Part shown: in pieces, positions 1-9,347 of the stretch
How the letters are laid out: every line of letters begins with the position of its first letter
How positions within the stretch are numbered: position 1 is the stretch's first letter
Origin: Algoriphagus algorifonticola
GTDB lineage: Bacteria > Bacteroidota > Bacteroidia > Cytophagales > Cyclobacteriaceae
Length of the DNA: 64,000 nt
Reading direction: 5' to 3'
NCBI RefSeq assembly: GCF_007655305.1
Contig: NZ_VLOG01000039.1
Span: 62,001-126,000, forward strand
The notes under the pieces: generated by a model
Database searches by the model: none
Told to the model about the DNA's origin: nothing
The model's input: only the letters and a program-made list of their open reading frames with translations
Translations under genes and position numbers: made by a program

Positions 1-29
1 TGGAAAAGGAGCTTTAATGATTTGATTTA

Positions 30-43
30 CTGATTTTTATCAG
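30..43. promoter_or_regulatory. FNR-like inverted repeat upstream of the universal stress gene
   Basis: The sequence CTGAT-TTTT-ATCAG is a perfect 5+5 inverted repeat with a 4-nt spacer. It differs from the FNR consensus TTGAT-N4-ATCAA by one symmetric base at each end. It ends 76 nt before the ATG at 120. A Crp/Fnr regulator gene lies elsewhere in the window (40944). The operator role is inferred from geometry only. Confidence 0.35.
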
Positions 44-119
44 GTTTTTTATTGACCTTTTTCAAAGGATTTGGCCAGGCTTTTCGTGAACTTGTGGATA
101 CATCATAAATCTAGAAGTC

Positions 120-944
120 ATGAAAACTATAGCTGTTCCATTTGATTTTTCCTCTTATTCTCTTGCAGCCCTCAAGACTGCCCAGAAAATAAGTGCGAAA
201 ACCAATGCCAATATTTTAGTGATTACGGTCATTCCTTCTGAAGTAGACTTTGAAAAACTTTCTGAAGAAGCGAAGAAGAAATACTCCGAGCTAACTGAAC
301 AAAAGCAAGAAGCTGAATTAGTTTTGCCTGAATACGTTCGTGAAATAGCTCCAGCAAAATCCCAGATTGATTATCAAGTAAAAGTGGGTGTTCCTTGGGA
401 AATGATATTAAGGAGTATTAAAGAGGAAAATGTGGAGCTTCTGGTAATGGGAGCTTATGGGAAAGGTTACTCAGAGGGGAAATTTATAGGCTCAACCTTG
501 CAAAAAGTATTGAGAAATTCTCCTTGTCCTGTTTTGGCTGTGAAGGAAGCCTTGGATGGAAATGATCTAAGGAAAATTGCTTTTTGTTCCAATTTCCATC
601 TTAAATCAAGAGAAAGCTTTTCAATCATTAAAACCCTCCTTAAAGCATTCAAGTGTAGTGTTCATTTGCTTTATGTAAATACTCCCGATCACTTTACTTC
701 TTCCGAGGAAGTAAAAAAAGGAATGGATATGTTTCAAAAAGGAAATGAGGAAATCGTATTCCATCAGCATATTCACAATGCAAAAGAAGTGGAAAATGGA
801 ATTATCAACTTCACTTCTGAAAATGGTATCAAATGGATAGCAATTGAAACAGGCCACCATGAGAAAAGCCTTTCTTATCAAGTAGGAACTACAGAAACGG
901 TCTTATTTAAAGGCAATTTGGGCGTTTTGAGTATCAAGCAGTAG
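120..944 (+). CDS. Universal stress protein, tandem UspA domains
   Basis: A cytoplasmic stress-response protein of 274 residues with two Usp folds in tandem (about 1-142 and 150-274). The first repeat keeps the ATP-binding signature G-x2-G-x9-G-S at G111, G114, G124 and S125, and begins with the typical strand followed by a FSS motif (FDFSS). The second repeat has no clear nucleotide motif and is probably structural or dimerising. The gene stands alone, with an FNR-like palindrome about 80 nt upstream, which fits the oxygen- or energy-limitation control known for many Usp genes. Its 3' end overlaps the convergent Na/Pi cotransporter gene by 11 nt. Family assignment is solid; the physiological trigger is unknown. 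Confidence 0.9.
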   Translation: MKTIAVPFDFSSYSLAALKTAQKISAKTNANILVITVIPSEVDFEKLSEEAKKKYSELTEQKQEAELVLPEYVREIAPAKSQIDYQVKVGVPWEMILRSIKEENVELLVMGAYGKGYSEGKFIGSTLQKVLRNSPCPVLAVKEALDGNDLRKIAFCSNFHLKSRESFSIIKTLLKAFKCSVHLLYVNTPDHFTSSEEVKKGMDMFQKGNEEIVFHQHIHNAKEVENGIINFTSENGIKWIAIETGHHEKSLSYQVGTTETVLFKGNLGVLSIKQ

Positions 945-2595
945 CCTGTTTTGGTTGATCTAGATTAAATGATTCAGTTTTTGGGTGTTGCCAATGGAAG
1001 ACGGCAACACCCAAACTGTAAAGACTTCTACAATATTCATTTCCAACATTGCTTAAGGTAGAAAATGGAATATCTGTCTGATGGCTTTTTGCTTCTTTGT
1101 ATAAGTCTTCCATAAAAATTTGATCTTGATATTGAAGTTGCTGTAGCCATTGAGGTACTTCTCTGTTTTCTTTTTCTTCCAGCCTCAGTTGTTCTATTTG
1201 CTCAAATGACACTTTTGCATGATCCTGGATTCTAAGCAGGAATTTTTTCGGTAGGTTTCTTTCAGCTGAATCTAACTCTTTAATGTTTTGGGTGATGCCC
1301 TTTATAGCTTTAGCTGAATAAACCATGGACCTAAGTGATTCCATGAGCGAACTTAGATGTCTTGCCTCAACTTCAGAGATTGGTTCGCTTTGAATCTTTA
1401 TATGATACTCTGTAATCTCGTCTTCGATTTCTTTGATTTCGTTGTAGACATGGATTAATTCAAATGAGCGGCCCAATACTTTTTGCCAAATACTTTCATG
1501 TTCTCCTGTTTTTGCCTCGATTCCCAGAGTCTCCTTGATAAAGAATTTGGTACGATCGAAAACCGAGTCTAGCTCTTTCTCTACAGCTTTAATGGCTGCT
1601 TCCGGAACAGAAGTGTCCACATTGTGAATAAATGAGGTTAAGCTGATTTTTTTGGTTTTAAAACGTTGATTAATCCAAGATCTCAAAAAACCCAAAAAAG
1701 GAAAGAAAATGATAATCCCCGCAAGGTTCATCAACGTGTTGAATACAACCAATAAGATCAAATGATCTCCTCCTATTCTACTGTTTTCTAAGACGGCGAT
1801 GAAATAGGGGATAAATGGAAAAATCAGTATCCCAGTACAGAAATTAAATATGAAATGGACTGAAGCCAACCTTTTTTTATCGGGAGTTCCACCAATTGCT
1901 CCCAGAATAACAGTGATGGTTGTTCCAATATTGGCTCCCACTGTTGAAGCTGCCGCTTGATCTATAGTGATTACATCCGAATTTAATGCACTGAGTAAAA
2001 TCACCAGTGTAGCTGAGCTGGATTGAATCAAAGCAGTGAGAATAATTCCCAGCCCTAAAAAGAATATCAGTCTCACTTCTGCAAAATGACTCAACTCCAT
2101 TTTTTGAGCCAACAATTCAATGGAGGTTTTCATTAAATCAATCCCAAAAAATAAAAACCCAAAACCTAATAGGAGGAGACCAAAATTTTTAAGGTAAATT
2201 CTTTTGCCAAAGAATTGAAAGAATAAGGCTCCTATTCCTATAAAAGGGAGTGAAAAAGAGGAAATGCTGATTTTAAATCCTAAAGTGGCAACAATCCATG
2301 CGGTAACTGTAGTGCCCAGATTGGCCCCTAGTATTACTCCAATGGAATTTTGAAGGCTGATGAGACCTGCTCCTAAAAATGCTAAAACCATCAAAGTAAC
2401 CAAAGAGCTACTCTGCAAAATTGAAGTAATAAAGGTCCCTGTAAGAATGCCTTTCCAGCTTTTGTTGGTAAATTTTTGGAGTAGGGCCCTAAAGGATTTA
2501 CCAGCAAGCTCTTTGAGCCCACTTTCCATTTGGTGCATTCCTAAAAGGAAAATCCCCAATCCTGCTATAAATTCCCAATAGTTTAGATTTTCCAT
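934..2595 (-). CDS. Na/Pi cotransporter family protein (NptA-like, with PhoU-like tail)
   Basis: A predicted inner-membrane phosphate:sodium symporter of 553 residues. Two inverted Na/Pi-cotransporter repeats are visible, each with a QSSS motif (residues 61-64 and 191-194) followed by GANxGTT (about 90-96 and 219-225), the family hallmark. Eight or so hydrophobic segments occupy residues 1-310. The remaining 240 residues are soluble and helical, as in the PhoU-like tail of bacterial NptA proteins. It is the last gene of a leftward trio after the MscS channel and the outer-membrane barrel (82 bp gap), and its stop overlaps the convergent usp gene. Transport of phosphate is inferred from family; a signalling role of the tail is possible. 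Confidence 0.9.
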   Translation of the reverse strand: MENLNYWEFIAGLGIFLLGMHQMESGLKELAGKSFRALLQKFTNKSWKGILTGTFITSILQSSSLVTLMVLAFLGAGLISLQNSIGVILGANLGTTVTAWIVATLGFKISISSFSLPFIGIGALFFQFFGKRIYLKNFGLLLLGFGFLFFGIDLMKTSIELLAQKMELSHFAEVRLIFFLGLGIILTALIQSSSATLVILLSALNSDVITIDQAAASTVGANIGTTITVILGAIGGTPDKKRLASVHFIFNFCTGILIFPFIPYFIAVLENSRIGGDHLILLVVFNTLMNLAGIIIFFPFLGFLRSWINQRFKTKKISLTSFIHNVDTSVPEAAIKAVEKELDSVFDRTKFFIKETLGIEAKTGEHESIWQKVLGRSFELIHVYNEIKEIEDEITEYHIKIQSEPISEVEARHLSSLMESLRSMVYSAKAIKGITQNIKELDSAERNLPKKFLLRIQDHAKVSFEQIEQLRLEEKENREVPQWLQQLQYQDQIFMEDLYKEAKSHQTDIPFSTLSNVGNEYCRSLYSLGVAVFHWQHPKTESFNLDQPKQATA

Positions 2596-2677
2596 AGAAA
2601 GATATCACCTCGTTTAGAGGAAATCATTTACGGAAATTAATGGAAATATGAAGAATGAAAAATGATAAAAAGCAGGT

Positions 2678-3601
2678 TTACCAGAATCGGAAAGCCTTTT
2701 CGTATACTCTATTTCTGAATATCCAGTTTTTAAAGATATCTCTAGAGAAATGAATTTCCAGCCCAACATTGACAGTCATATAACCGTCAAAGCGATGAGT
2801 AAGGCCTGAGCCTCTGCGGATTCTTCCTCCATTGCGAAGGATTTTATCTACATCCGGCATACCATTGTCATCCAAAAAACCTGGGTTTCTAATAGCCAGC
2901 CTCAATCTATCGGGATTTCTTCCCGTTACATAATCATCAACTAAGTCTAGGTAAAACTCACTGACATTATAGGCCGAAATATCATCCATGTAATCAGTCA
3001 AAGTGAATCTGTAATTCCCTTCAAATGTCAAATCCATGTAGACATTAAGTTTGTACTTGAATCCCAATCCCATAGGAAAAACTACAATATACCTTTCATA
3101 AGGATTGTTTTCTAATTGAAGAGGTCTCAGATCTACCCATTCTCCATCAAGTTGGGCTTCTGGGTTATTGGTAGACATTCCTATCCCTACAAATATGTAA
3201 GGGTTCCAAAGTGGTCTATGAATATTTGGAACTTTCACAGGATCCCAATAGTATTCGATAATTCCTGTTACTTCCCAATTCTTAGCTCGGAAATGAAGAT
3301 TTCTGGGAGTTCTGAAGGCTCTTGGATCCGAAGGAGGATCTTGACCCGACATTTTATAATATGAAAAATCTCCTCTTGCCCGTAAATGAGTTCCTATTGT
3401 ATAATGGAATGCAATATTAGCATTCCAATCTGGCTGAACTCCCTCATTATATTTCCAAAAAGAATACAATTCTCCAAAATATTGAGTAGGTCCGATACTG
3501 GCAGAAAAGGACCATGGCTCCTCAAAACGATAGCGATAGAAGCTTTGGGAGATAGACTCAAAGCTGATAAATAAAAATAATATTAGAAGTAACTTTCTCA
3601 T
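2678..3601 (-). CDS. Outer-membrane beta-barrel protein (DUF6089/PorG-like)
   Basis: A 307-residue protein with a clear N-terminal signal peptide (MRKLLLILFLFISFESISQS) followed by a beta-rich body with alternating aromatic residues and a terminal strand, as in small outer-membrane barrels. The opening segment (SASIGPTQYFGEL), the arginine-rich strand and the overall length resemble the DUF6089 family, which includes PorG of the type IX secretion system. I cannot confirm that specific relationship. It follows the MscS gene by 50 bp on the same strand. No catalytic motif is seen. Confidence 0.6.
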   Translation of the reverse strand: MRKLLLILFLFISFESISQSFYRYRFEEPWSFSASIGPTQYFGELYSFWKYNEGVQPDWNANIAFHYTIGTHLRARGDFSYYKMSGQDPPSDPRAFRTPRNLHFRAKNWEVTGIIEYYWDPVKVPNIHRPLWNPYIFVGIGMSTNNPEAQLDGEWVDLRPLQLENNPYERYIVVFPMGLGFKYKLNVYMDLTFEGNYRFTLTDYMDDISAYNVSEFYLDLVDDYVTGRNPDRLRLAIRNPGFLDDNGMPDVDKILRNGGRIRRGSGLTHRFDGYMTVNVGLEIHFSRDIFKNWIFRNRVYEKAFRFW

Positions 3602-3651
3602 CTTTAGGCCAGTTGTAAGCCTACTCCACAGGTAATTTATCGAAAAATAGC

Positions 3652-4554
3652 CTAATTTTTTAAATTTTCAAATCCTGATTTTAGATGTAAGTCTCTTTGA
3701 GGGAATGGAATTTCAATTCCTTCTTCACCAAACCTTTTAAATACTTCATAATAAAGTTGGCTTTTGAGCACATTGGGTCTGTTGATATATTCTGAAGTCC
3801 AAACCCTTAAAGTAAAATTAATGGAGTTATCGCCATAATCCGAAAAGAGCACATCGGTTTCAGGGGTATTTAGTACTCCGGGATTTTTCTTGGCTACATC
3901 TAATAAAATCTCTTTTACTCTTTGTGGGTTTTCTTTGTAAGAAACACCCACAGGAAAATTAAACCTTACCATCCTGTCTGAATGAGACCAATTAATTACC
4001 TGACTATCAATGAACTGGCTGTTTGGGACAATGATAGTGATATTATCATTGGTGACGATCATGGTGGAGCGAGCAGAAATTTTAATTACGTCTCCCGTTA
4101 CGTCACCAACTTCGATTCTATCCCCAACTTTGATGGGTTGCTCGAATAGAATAATCAAACCACTGATAAAGTTGTTGGTCACATTTTGCAAACCAAAACC
4201 AATACCAACACCTATAGCACCTGCAAGGACTCCAAATGCGCTGAGGTCAATTCCGTTCGTTTGCAAAATTGAAAATATACCTGCTAAAATCAGGATATAT
4301 TTGACCATGGTTCCAATAGATTGCCTGGTTCCAGTGGTGATATCGTAGCGCTTTAATATTTTATTGACTAAGAGTCTTCGAATCCATTCTGAAATCACAA
4401 AAAGTGCGATAAATGAAAAAATCAGCGTAAGAAGTAGGCCTATTGTTAGTTTAGATTCCCCCAAATTAACCAAACTAACATTTAAAATTTCCTCCAGCCA
4501 ATCTATAAAATTAGAGACAGGAGCTGCTTTTGTATTATTTGCTTCACTTTGCAT
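3652..4554 (-). CDS. Small-conductance mechanosensitive channel (MscS family)
   Basis: A 300-residue inner-membrane channel that opens on membrane tension to release solutes in hypo-osmotic shock. Three hydrophobic helices are seen near residues 38-60, 85-105 and 108-150. The pore-lining third helix has the glycine-rich pattern GVLAGAIGVGIGFGLQ followed by the conserved PIKVGDRIEV segment that opens the cytoplasmic beta domain. The length is typical of the short MscS type. It is the first gene of a leftward set with the outer-membrane protein and Na/Pi cotransporter. It is divergent from the GNAT-nitrilase gene, with 163 bp between the starts. Confidence 0.92.
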   Translation of the reverse strand: MQSEANNTKAAPVSNFIDWLEEILNVSLVNLGESKLTIGLLLTLIFSFIALFVISEWIRRLLVNKILKRYDITTGTRQSIGTMVKYILILAGIFSILQTNGIDLSAFGVLAGAIGVGIGFGLQNVTNNFISGLIILFEQPIKVGDRIEVGDVTGDVIKISARSTMIVTNDNITIIVPNSQFIDSQVINWSHSDRMVRFNFPVGVSYKENPQRVKEILLDVAKKNPGVLNTPETDVLFSDYGDNSINFTLRVWTSEYINRPNVLKSQLYYEVFKRFGEEGIEIPFPQRDLHLKSGFENLKN

Positions 4555-4705
4555 AGAAAATCGCTGTATTTTTCGAAATTCGTCGATTAATCATCAGAAT
4601 TGAATACCCAATCTAAAGTAATTTTAGCTGGATTAAAAAATCCATATTTTATTTTGTTTATAGGTTGGAAATTTTCCCCATCTGAAATTATCGATTGATT
4701 TTAGT

Positions 4706-4713
4706 TAATTTTG
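4706..4713 (+). promoter_or_regulatory. Candidate Bacteroidota -7 box, almost touching the start codon
   Basis: TAATTTTG matches the Bacteroidota -7 consensus TAnnTTTG. A one-mismatch -33 element (TCTG, 4681-4684) lies 21 nt upstream. The box ends only 4 nt before the ATG at 4718, so transcription would begin at or next to the start codon. Confidence 0.45.
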
Positions 4714-4717
4714 TAAC

Positions 4718-6259
4718 ATGAGTAAACACAGAGAAGAACTCGAGCACCGATTAAAACTCCGAAATATTAAGCTTTCCGATTTCGATGATATCCGTGATAT
4801 CATGGTATCGATATACAAAGACAAAGGCATGGCCTGGACCCGTCAGGAATTGAAGAACCAGCTGAAGGTTTTTCCTGAAGGTCAGATTTGTATTGAAGAT
4901 AATGGAAAGGTAGTCGCTGCTGCTCTCAGTATAATTGTTGATTATTCTCAATTTGGGGATAACCATACTTACGATCAAATCACCGGTTACGGTAAATTTG
5001 ATACTCATGATGATGAGGGAGATACGCTATATGGTACAGATGTATTCGTTCATCAAGAATATCGTGGTATGAGATTGGGGCGTAGACTTTATGATGCCCG
5101 TAAAGAGCTTTGCGAAAACCTGAATCTCCGCTCTATCATTGCTGGTGGAAGGATTCCCGGTTATACTAATTATGCCGATGAAATGACTCCTCGAAAGTAC
5201 ATTGATTTGGTAAAAAATAAGGAGATTTTCGATTCAGTACTTTCCTTTCAATTGGCCAATGAATTTCACGTGAGGAAGGTGATTACGAAATATCTTCCAG
5301 AAGATATAGATTCCAGAGCTTATGCTACTTTATTGGAATGGATCAATATTTATTACGAAAAAGACGAAAAGCTCATCGGAAATAAAAAGTCCATAGTTCG
5401 TCTAGGCTTGGTTCAGTGGAAAATGAGAAGATTTTCCAATGTGGATGATCTGATGCAGCAGGTTGAATTTTTCGTGGATACTGTTTCCGGATATAAATCG
5501 GATTTTTGCCTGCTTCCTGAATTCTTCAATGCTCCGCTATTGGCTGAGTTCAACGATATGGATGCCTCAGAAGCAATCCGAAATTTGGCAGACTACACGG
5601 AAGAGATTGTAAGTAGAATGAGTGATTTGGCGGTTTCTTACAACGTGAACATCATTGCTGGATCCATGCCGGAATATGATGGCAAGAGACTTCGAAATGT
5701 AAGTTACCTGTGTAGGAGAGATGGAACGCATGCCAAGCAATACAAACTTCACATTACACCAGATGAAGCAGCTTACTGGGGACTTCAGGGAGGAAATGGA
5801 ATCAATGTGTTTGATACAGATGCAGGAAGGGTTGGAATTCTAATTTGTTATGATGTGGAATTTCCTGAACTAGGGAGAATTCTTGCAGAGCAAAACATGG
5901 ATATTTTATTTGTCCCTTTCTGGACGGATACAAAAAATGCCTTCCTTAGAGTAAATACCTGCGCAAGATCAAGAGCAATCGAAAACGAATGCTATGTAGC
6001 GATCACAGGGTCGGTGGGTAACCTTCCAAAAGTAGAAAACATGGATATCCAATACTCACAGGCTGCTATATATTCCCCTTCAGATTTCTCTTTTCCACAT
6101 GATTCTATCGTAGCCCAGGCATCTGAAAATGCAGAAACTACAATTGTCGCGGATGTGGACTTAGATCTTTTGACCAAGCAAAGAAAAGCTGGAAGCGTAA
6201 GAAACTTAGAACAACGAAGACTAGACCTATACTCTATACAATGGAAACAGAAGAAATAA
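4718..6259 (+). CDS. Bifunctional GNAT acetyltransferase / carbon-nitrogen hydrolase
   Basis: A 513-residue fusion. Residues about 14-190 form a GNAT fold with the acetyl-CoA loop YRGMRLGRRLYD (115-126). Residues about 226-505 form a nitrilase-superfamily amidase with the catalytic Glu-Lys-Cys triad at E268 (LLPEFF), K343 (QYKLH) and C377 (ICYDVEFPE). The fusion is a known but functionally uncharacterised architecture in Bacteroidota and other phyla; substrates are unknown. Acyl transfer and amide hydrolysis are inferred from the intact motifs. Its stop overlaps the kdsC start by 19 nt, so it should be co-transcribed with the Kdo genes, although no direct role in Kdo synthesis is known. Confidence 0.9.
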   Translation: MSKHREELEHRLKLRNIKLSDFDDIRDIMVSIYKDKGMAWTRQELKNQLKVFPEGQICIEDNGKVVAAALSIIVDYSQFGDNHTYDQITGYGKFDTHDDEGDTLYGTDVFVHQEYRGMRLGRRLYDARKELCENLNLRSIIAGGRIPGYTNYADEMTPRKYIDLVKNKEIFDSVLSFQLANEFHVRKVITKYLPEDIDSRAYATLLEWINIYYEKDEKLIGNKKSIVRLGLVQWKMRRFSNVDDLMQQVEFFVDTVSGYKSDFCLLPEFFNAPLLAEFNDMDASEAIRNLADYTEEIVSRMSDLAVSYNVNIIAGSMPEYDGKRLRNVSYLCRRDGTHAKQYKLHITPDEAAYWGLQGGNGINVFDTDAGRVGILICYDVEFPELGRILAEQNMDILFVPFWTDTKNAFLRVNTCARSRAIENECYVAITGSVGNLPKVENMDIQYSQAAIYSPSDFSFPHDSIVAQASENAETTIVADVDLDLLTKQRKAGSVRNLEQRRLDLYSIQWKQKK

Positions 6260-6825
6260 TCAATCAACTCTTTTCCGGGATTTCAGAGGAGGTTTTGCAA
6301 AAAGCATCGGCTATCAAATTACTGATTACTGATGTAGATGGTGTGCTGACCGACGGTGGGATCATCTATGATGACTTAGGTACAGAGTATAAGAAATACA
6401 ATGTCAAAGATGGCTTGATTGTACAGCATTTGAGAAAAAACCGCATTATGGTGGGTGCAATTACAGGTCGCTCATCCAAGGTAGTGGAGAATAGATGCGA
6501 GGAATTGCGTTTTGATTTTCATTATCATGGTGTAAAAGATAAATGGAAAAAACTGAGCGAAATCCTGGAAACGCTGGAAATAGAACTGCATGAGGTCGCC
6601 TATATTGGAGATGACCTGATTGACCTGCCTATTTTAAGTAAAATTGGATTTTCAGTGGCTCCAGCAGATGCACTGGCATATGTCAAACCTCAAGTGAATT
6701 ATGTCACCCTTGCTGCTGGAGGCAAAGGTGTTTTCAGAGAAGTAGCAGACTTAATATTACATTCCAAAGGCAAATTGATTCCTTTGATTGAAAATCATAT
6801 CGTAAAAGCAAAAGAAGATGAATAG
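6241..6825 (+). CDS. kdsC: 3-deoxy-D-manno-octulosonate 8-phosphate phosphatase
   Basis: A HAD-superfamily (C0 type, no cap) phosphatase that removes phosphate from Kdo-8-phosphate to give Kdo for the lipopolysaccharide core. At 194 residues it has the usual length. The catalytic DVDGVLTDGG motif carries nucleophile D31 and acid/base D33. Further conserved segments are the ITGRSS motif and the C-terminal GDDLIDLP metal site. It overlaps the upstream GNAT-nitrilase gene by 19 nt and the downstream kdsA by 8 nt, making a tight operon. The neighbour kdsA makes its substrate, which strengthens the specific assignment over a generic HAD phosphatase. Confidence 0.93.
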   Translation: METEEIINQLFSGISEEVLQKASAIKLLITDVDGVLTDGGIIYDDLGTEYKKYNVKDGLIVQHLRKNRIMVGAITGRSSKVVENRCEELRFDFHYHGVKDKWKKLSEILETLEIELHEVAYIGDDLIDLPILSKIGFSVAPADALAYVKPQVNYVTLAAGGKGVFREVADLILHSKGKLIPLIENHIVKAKEDE

Positions 6826-7669
6826 AACCACAAGCACCATGAAAATCAGAGAGGGAATTGTTTTAGGTTCCGATAAACCTGTCCTTTTCTCTGGCCCTTG
6901 TGCCGTGGAAAGCTATGATATTTGTTTGGAAATTGGCACGAAGGTGAAGGCCTGGGCTGAGGAAAATGGCTTTCACTATGTTTTCAAAGCCTCATTTGAC
7001 AAAGCAAATAGAACCTCTTCCAATTCTTTCCGAAGCATAGGAATGGATAAATCTTTGGAGGTTTTGCAGCGGGTAGGTAAAGCTTTGGATGTGCCCTTGG
7101 TAACGGATATTCATGAAAGTTATCAGGCAGCTGAAGTGGCCGAAGTAGTAGACGTGCTTCAGATTCCGGCTTTCTTATGTAGGCAAACAGATTTACTTCT
7201 GGCTGCAGCAGAGACCGGAAAGGCTGTAAAAATTAAGAGAGGTCAGTTTATGGCTCCTGAAGACATGCAGTATGCAGTCAAGAAAGTAAGATCTGTCGGA
7301 AATGAAAATGTCTGTTTGACCGAGCGTGGGTTCTCATTGGGATATCATAATCTGGTTGTAGATATGAGAGGTCTTCCGATCATGCGGCAATTTGCTCCTG
7401 TGGTATTTGATATTACCCACTCAGTTCAACAACCTGGAGGCCAAGGCGGAAGCAGCGGAGGTCAAAGAGAGTTTGCTCCGGTTTTAGCGAGAGCAGCGGC
7501 CGCAACTGGAATAGATGGCTTCTTTATTGAAACCCACCCAGAACCAGCAAAGGCATTGAGTGACGGACCAAATTTGATTCCTTTAGCCAAAATGGGGAAT
7601 TTTTTGACTATGTTGAAAGAGTCTTGGGCTTTGGGAAGAAAATACCAGGATTTTAAGGTCGAAGAATAA
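6818..7669 (+). CDS. kdsA: 3-deoxy-8-phosphooctulonate synthase
   Basis: A cytoplasmic enzyme that condenses phosphoenolpyruvate with arabinose-5-phosphate to make Kdo-8-phosphate. The 283-residue protein has the DAHP-synthase-like barrel signatures: SGPCAVES near the N-terminus, FKASFDKANRTS, the KIKRGQFMAPEDM segment, and a C-terminal FFIETHPEP. These fit KdsA rather than the DAHP synthases of aromatic synthesis. The start at 6818 overlaps kdsC by 8 nt; an in-frame ATG at 6839 is an alternative that removes seven residues. With kdsC it supplies Kdo for the outer-membrane lipid A core. Confidence 0.95.
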   Translation: MNRTTSTMKIREGIVLGSDKPVLFSGPCAVESYDICLEIGTKVKAWAEENGFHYVFKASFDKANRTSSNSFRSIGMDKSLEVLQRVGKALDVPLVTDIHESYQAAEVAEVVDVLQIPAFLCRQTDLLLAAAETGKAVKIKRGQFMAPEDMQYAVKKVRSVGNENVCLTERGFSLGYHNLVVDMRGLPIMRQFAPVVFDITHSVQQPGGQGGSSGGQREFAPVLARAAAATGIDGFFIETHPEPAKALSDGPNLIPLAKMGNFLTMLKESWALGRKYQDFKVEE

Positions 7670-7679
7670 CTCAAAATTT

Positions 7680-9347
7680 ATGAAAGCTAATAGCCACTAT
7701 ATAAACCGCTTCTTTTTGATTGCGGTTTTTTTATTCTCAGGAGTTTGCTCGGCTTTCGCCAGTCAAAAGGAGGTTGCTGATAAGATCAGATTTATCCTGG
7801 AGACCGATCAACCCCAAAGAAAATTGGAAGTGAGGGGCTTGCCATTATTGACATCCAGTGAAATTCATACTTTTTACGGAGCAAGAGAGTTTAACCCAGT
7901 TTGGTCTTTCAATGGGGAATTGACAGAGTTTGCTTATGAGATGCGCTACGAGATCATCCAGTCAAAATATGATGGGCTAAACCCTGAAGAGTATAATTTG
8001 AAATTAATTCAGACCTTCTTCGAAGCTTTTGAAAGTAATAAAAAGAAGAAAAATGCGAATGATTTCAGTGATTTGGCAGATTTTGATTTGCTTTTAACTG
8101 ATGCGTTTTTCAAGCTGGTTACTCATTTGGAAGTTGGAAAAGTAGACCCATCGTCCTTGAAAAGTAACTGGGGAATTGAGCCTATTCAAAAGCAATTAGA
8201 CTATATAGAATTACTGCATACTGCTCTTATGAGAAAGGAAATTCGGCCAGTGATCCAGTCTGTTTATCCTAAATTTGAAATCTATCGAAAGGGCAGAGAG
8301 GTAGTCAGAAATCTCGAATCCATTGCGAAAAATGATTCTTTGGATTGGAAACCAGTCAAAGAAAACAAATCAATTAAATTTGGTGAGACAAATTCTGCTA
8401 TTCCCGCTTTACGAGATAGATTGATTTTCTGGGAATATCTTGTCGGATCTACTGTTGCTGATAAATCGTCAAAACTCTATGACTCTCTTCTTTTTGAAGC
8501 GGTAAAAAGATATCAGGAAGACAATGGACTTGAAGTAGATGGAATCTTAGGTAAAATGACTTTAGAGGCTCTTAATCAATCTCCAAAAAGTTTGATCGAT
8601 AAAGCTTCAGTAAACTTGGAAAGGTTGAGGTGGCTTCCGGATACTATTCAAAATTCCACCTTTATTTTGGTCAATATTGCCAATTTTGAATTGGACTATA
8701 TTGATAATCAGGATACCCTGTTTTCTGAAAAAGTGATTGTAGGTCAGCCTTATCATCAGTCTCCAGTCTTTTCAGCTCAGATGAGTTATATTGTTTTCAG
8801 TCCATATTGGAATATTCCTTATTCCATTATGCGGAATGAAACCCTTCCTGCCATTAGAAAAAATCCTTCTTATTTAACTAGAAATAATATGGAGGTGATT
8901 ACCCGATCAGGGAAATATGTAGATCCTTCTACTGTAGATTTTAGCACCAAGTCCTTTCCATACTTGATTAGGCAAAAGCCAGGGCAAAATAATTCGCTTG
9001 GACTAGTTAAGTTTATGTTTCCGAACAAGTACAGCGTGTATATTCATGATACTCCTACGAGAAACTTATTTGAAAAGGAAGAGCGAGCGCTCTCGCATGG
9101 TTGTATCAGGTTGAAAAATCCCACCCAACTAGCACAATTGCTATTAAAAAACAATCAAGATTGGGATTTACAAAAAATTGAAAAAGCAATGAATCAGCCT
9201 AGAGAACAAATTGTAAACCTTGACAAAAAGATACCGGTTATCTTGGTTTACCTTACTTTCTGGGCGGACTCAAATGGAAAGGGGCATTTCAGATCAGATA
9301 TCTATCAGCGTGATGCTGAGATTTTAGTAGCCCTTAGATCTTTTTAA
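7680..9347 (+). CDS. L,D-transpeptidase with scaffold and peptidoglycan-binding domains (YcbB-like)
   Basis: A 555-residue exported cell-wall enzyme that cross-links or modifies peptidoglycan through a cysteine L,D-transpeptidase. It has a signal peptide (about 1-27), an N-terminal scaffold domain, a peptidoglycan-binding-1 motif near residues 275-300 (FEAVKRYQEDNGLEVDG), then a YkuD catalytic domain with SHGCIRL, giving catalytic H473 and C475. The order and length match the YcbB/LdtD family. It starts 10 nt after kdsA, so it is likely part of the same envelope-biogenesis operon. The 3' end overlaps by 4 nt a convergent gene for a different L,D-transpeptidase-like family. Confidence 0.93.
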   Translation: MKANSHYINRFFLIAVFLFSGVCSAFASQKEVADKIRFILETDQPQRKLEVRGLPLLTSSEIHTFYGAREFNPVWSFNGELTEFAYEMRYEIIQSKYDGLNPEEYNLKLIQTFFEAFESNKKKKNANDFSDLADFDLLLTDAFFKLVTHLEVGKVDPSSLKSNWGIEPIQKQLDYIELLHTALMRKEIRPVIQSVYPKFEIYRKGREVVRNLESIAKNDSLDWKPVKENKSIKFGETNSAIPALRDRLIFWEYLVGSTVADKSSKLYDSLLFEAVKRYQEDNGLEVDGILGKMTLEALNQSPKSLIDKASVNLERLRWLPDTIQNSTFILVNIANFELDYIDNQDTLFSEKVIVGQPYHQSPVFSAQMSYIVFSPYWNIPYSIMRNETLPAIRKNPSYLTRNNMEVITRSGKYVDPSTVDFSTKSFPYLIRQKPGQNNSLGLVKFMFPNKYSVYIHDTPTRNLFEKEERALSHGCIRLKNPTQLAQLLLKNNQDWDLQKIEKAMNQPREQIVNLDKKIPVILVYLTFWADSNGKGHFRSDIYQRDAEILVALRSF

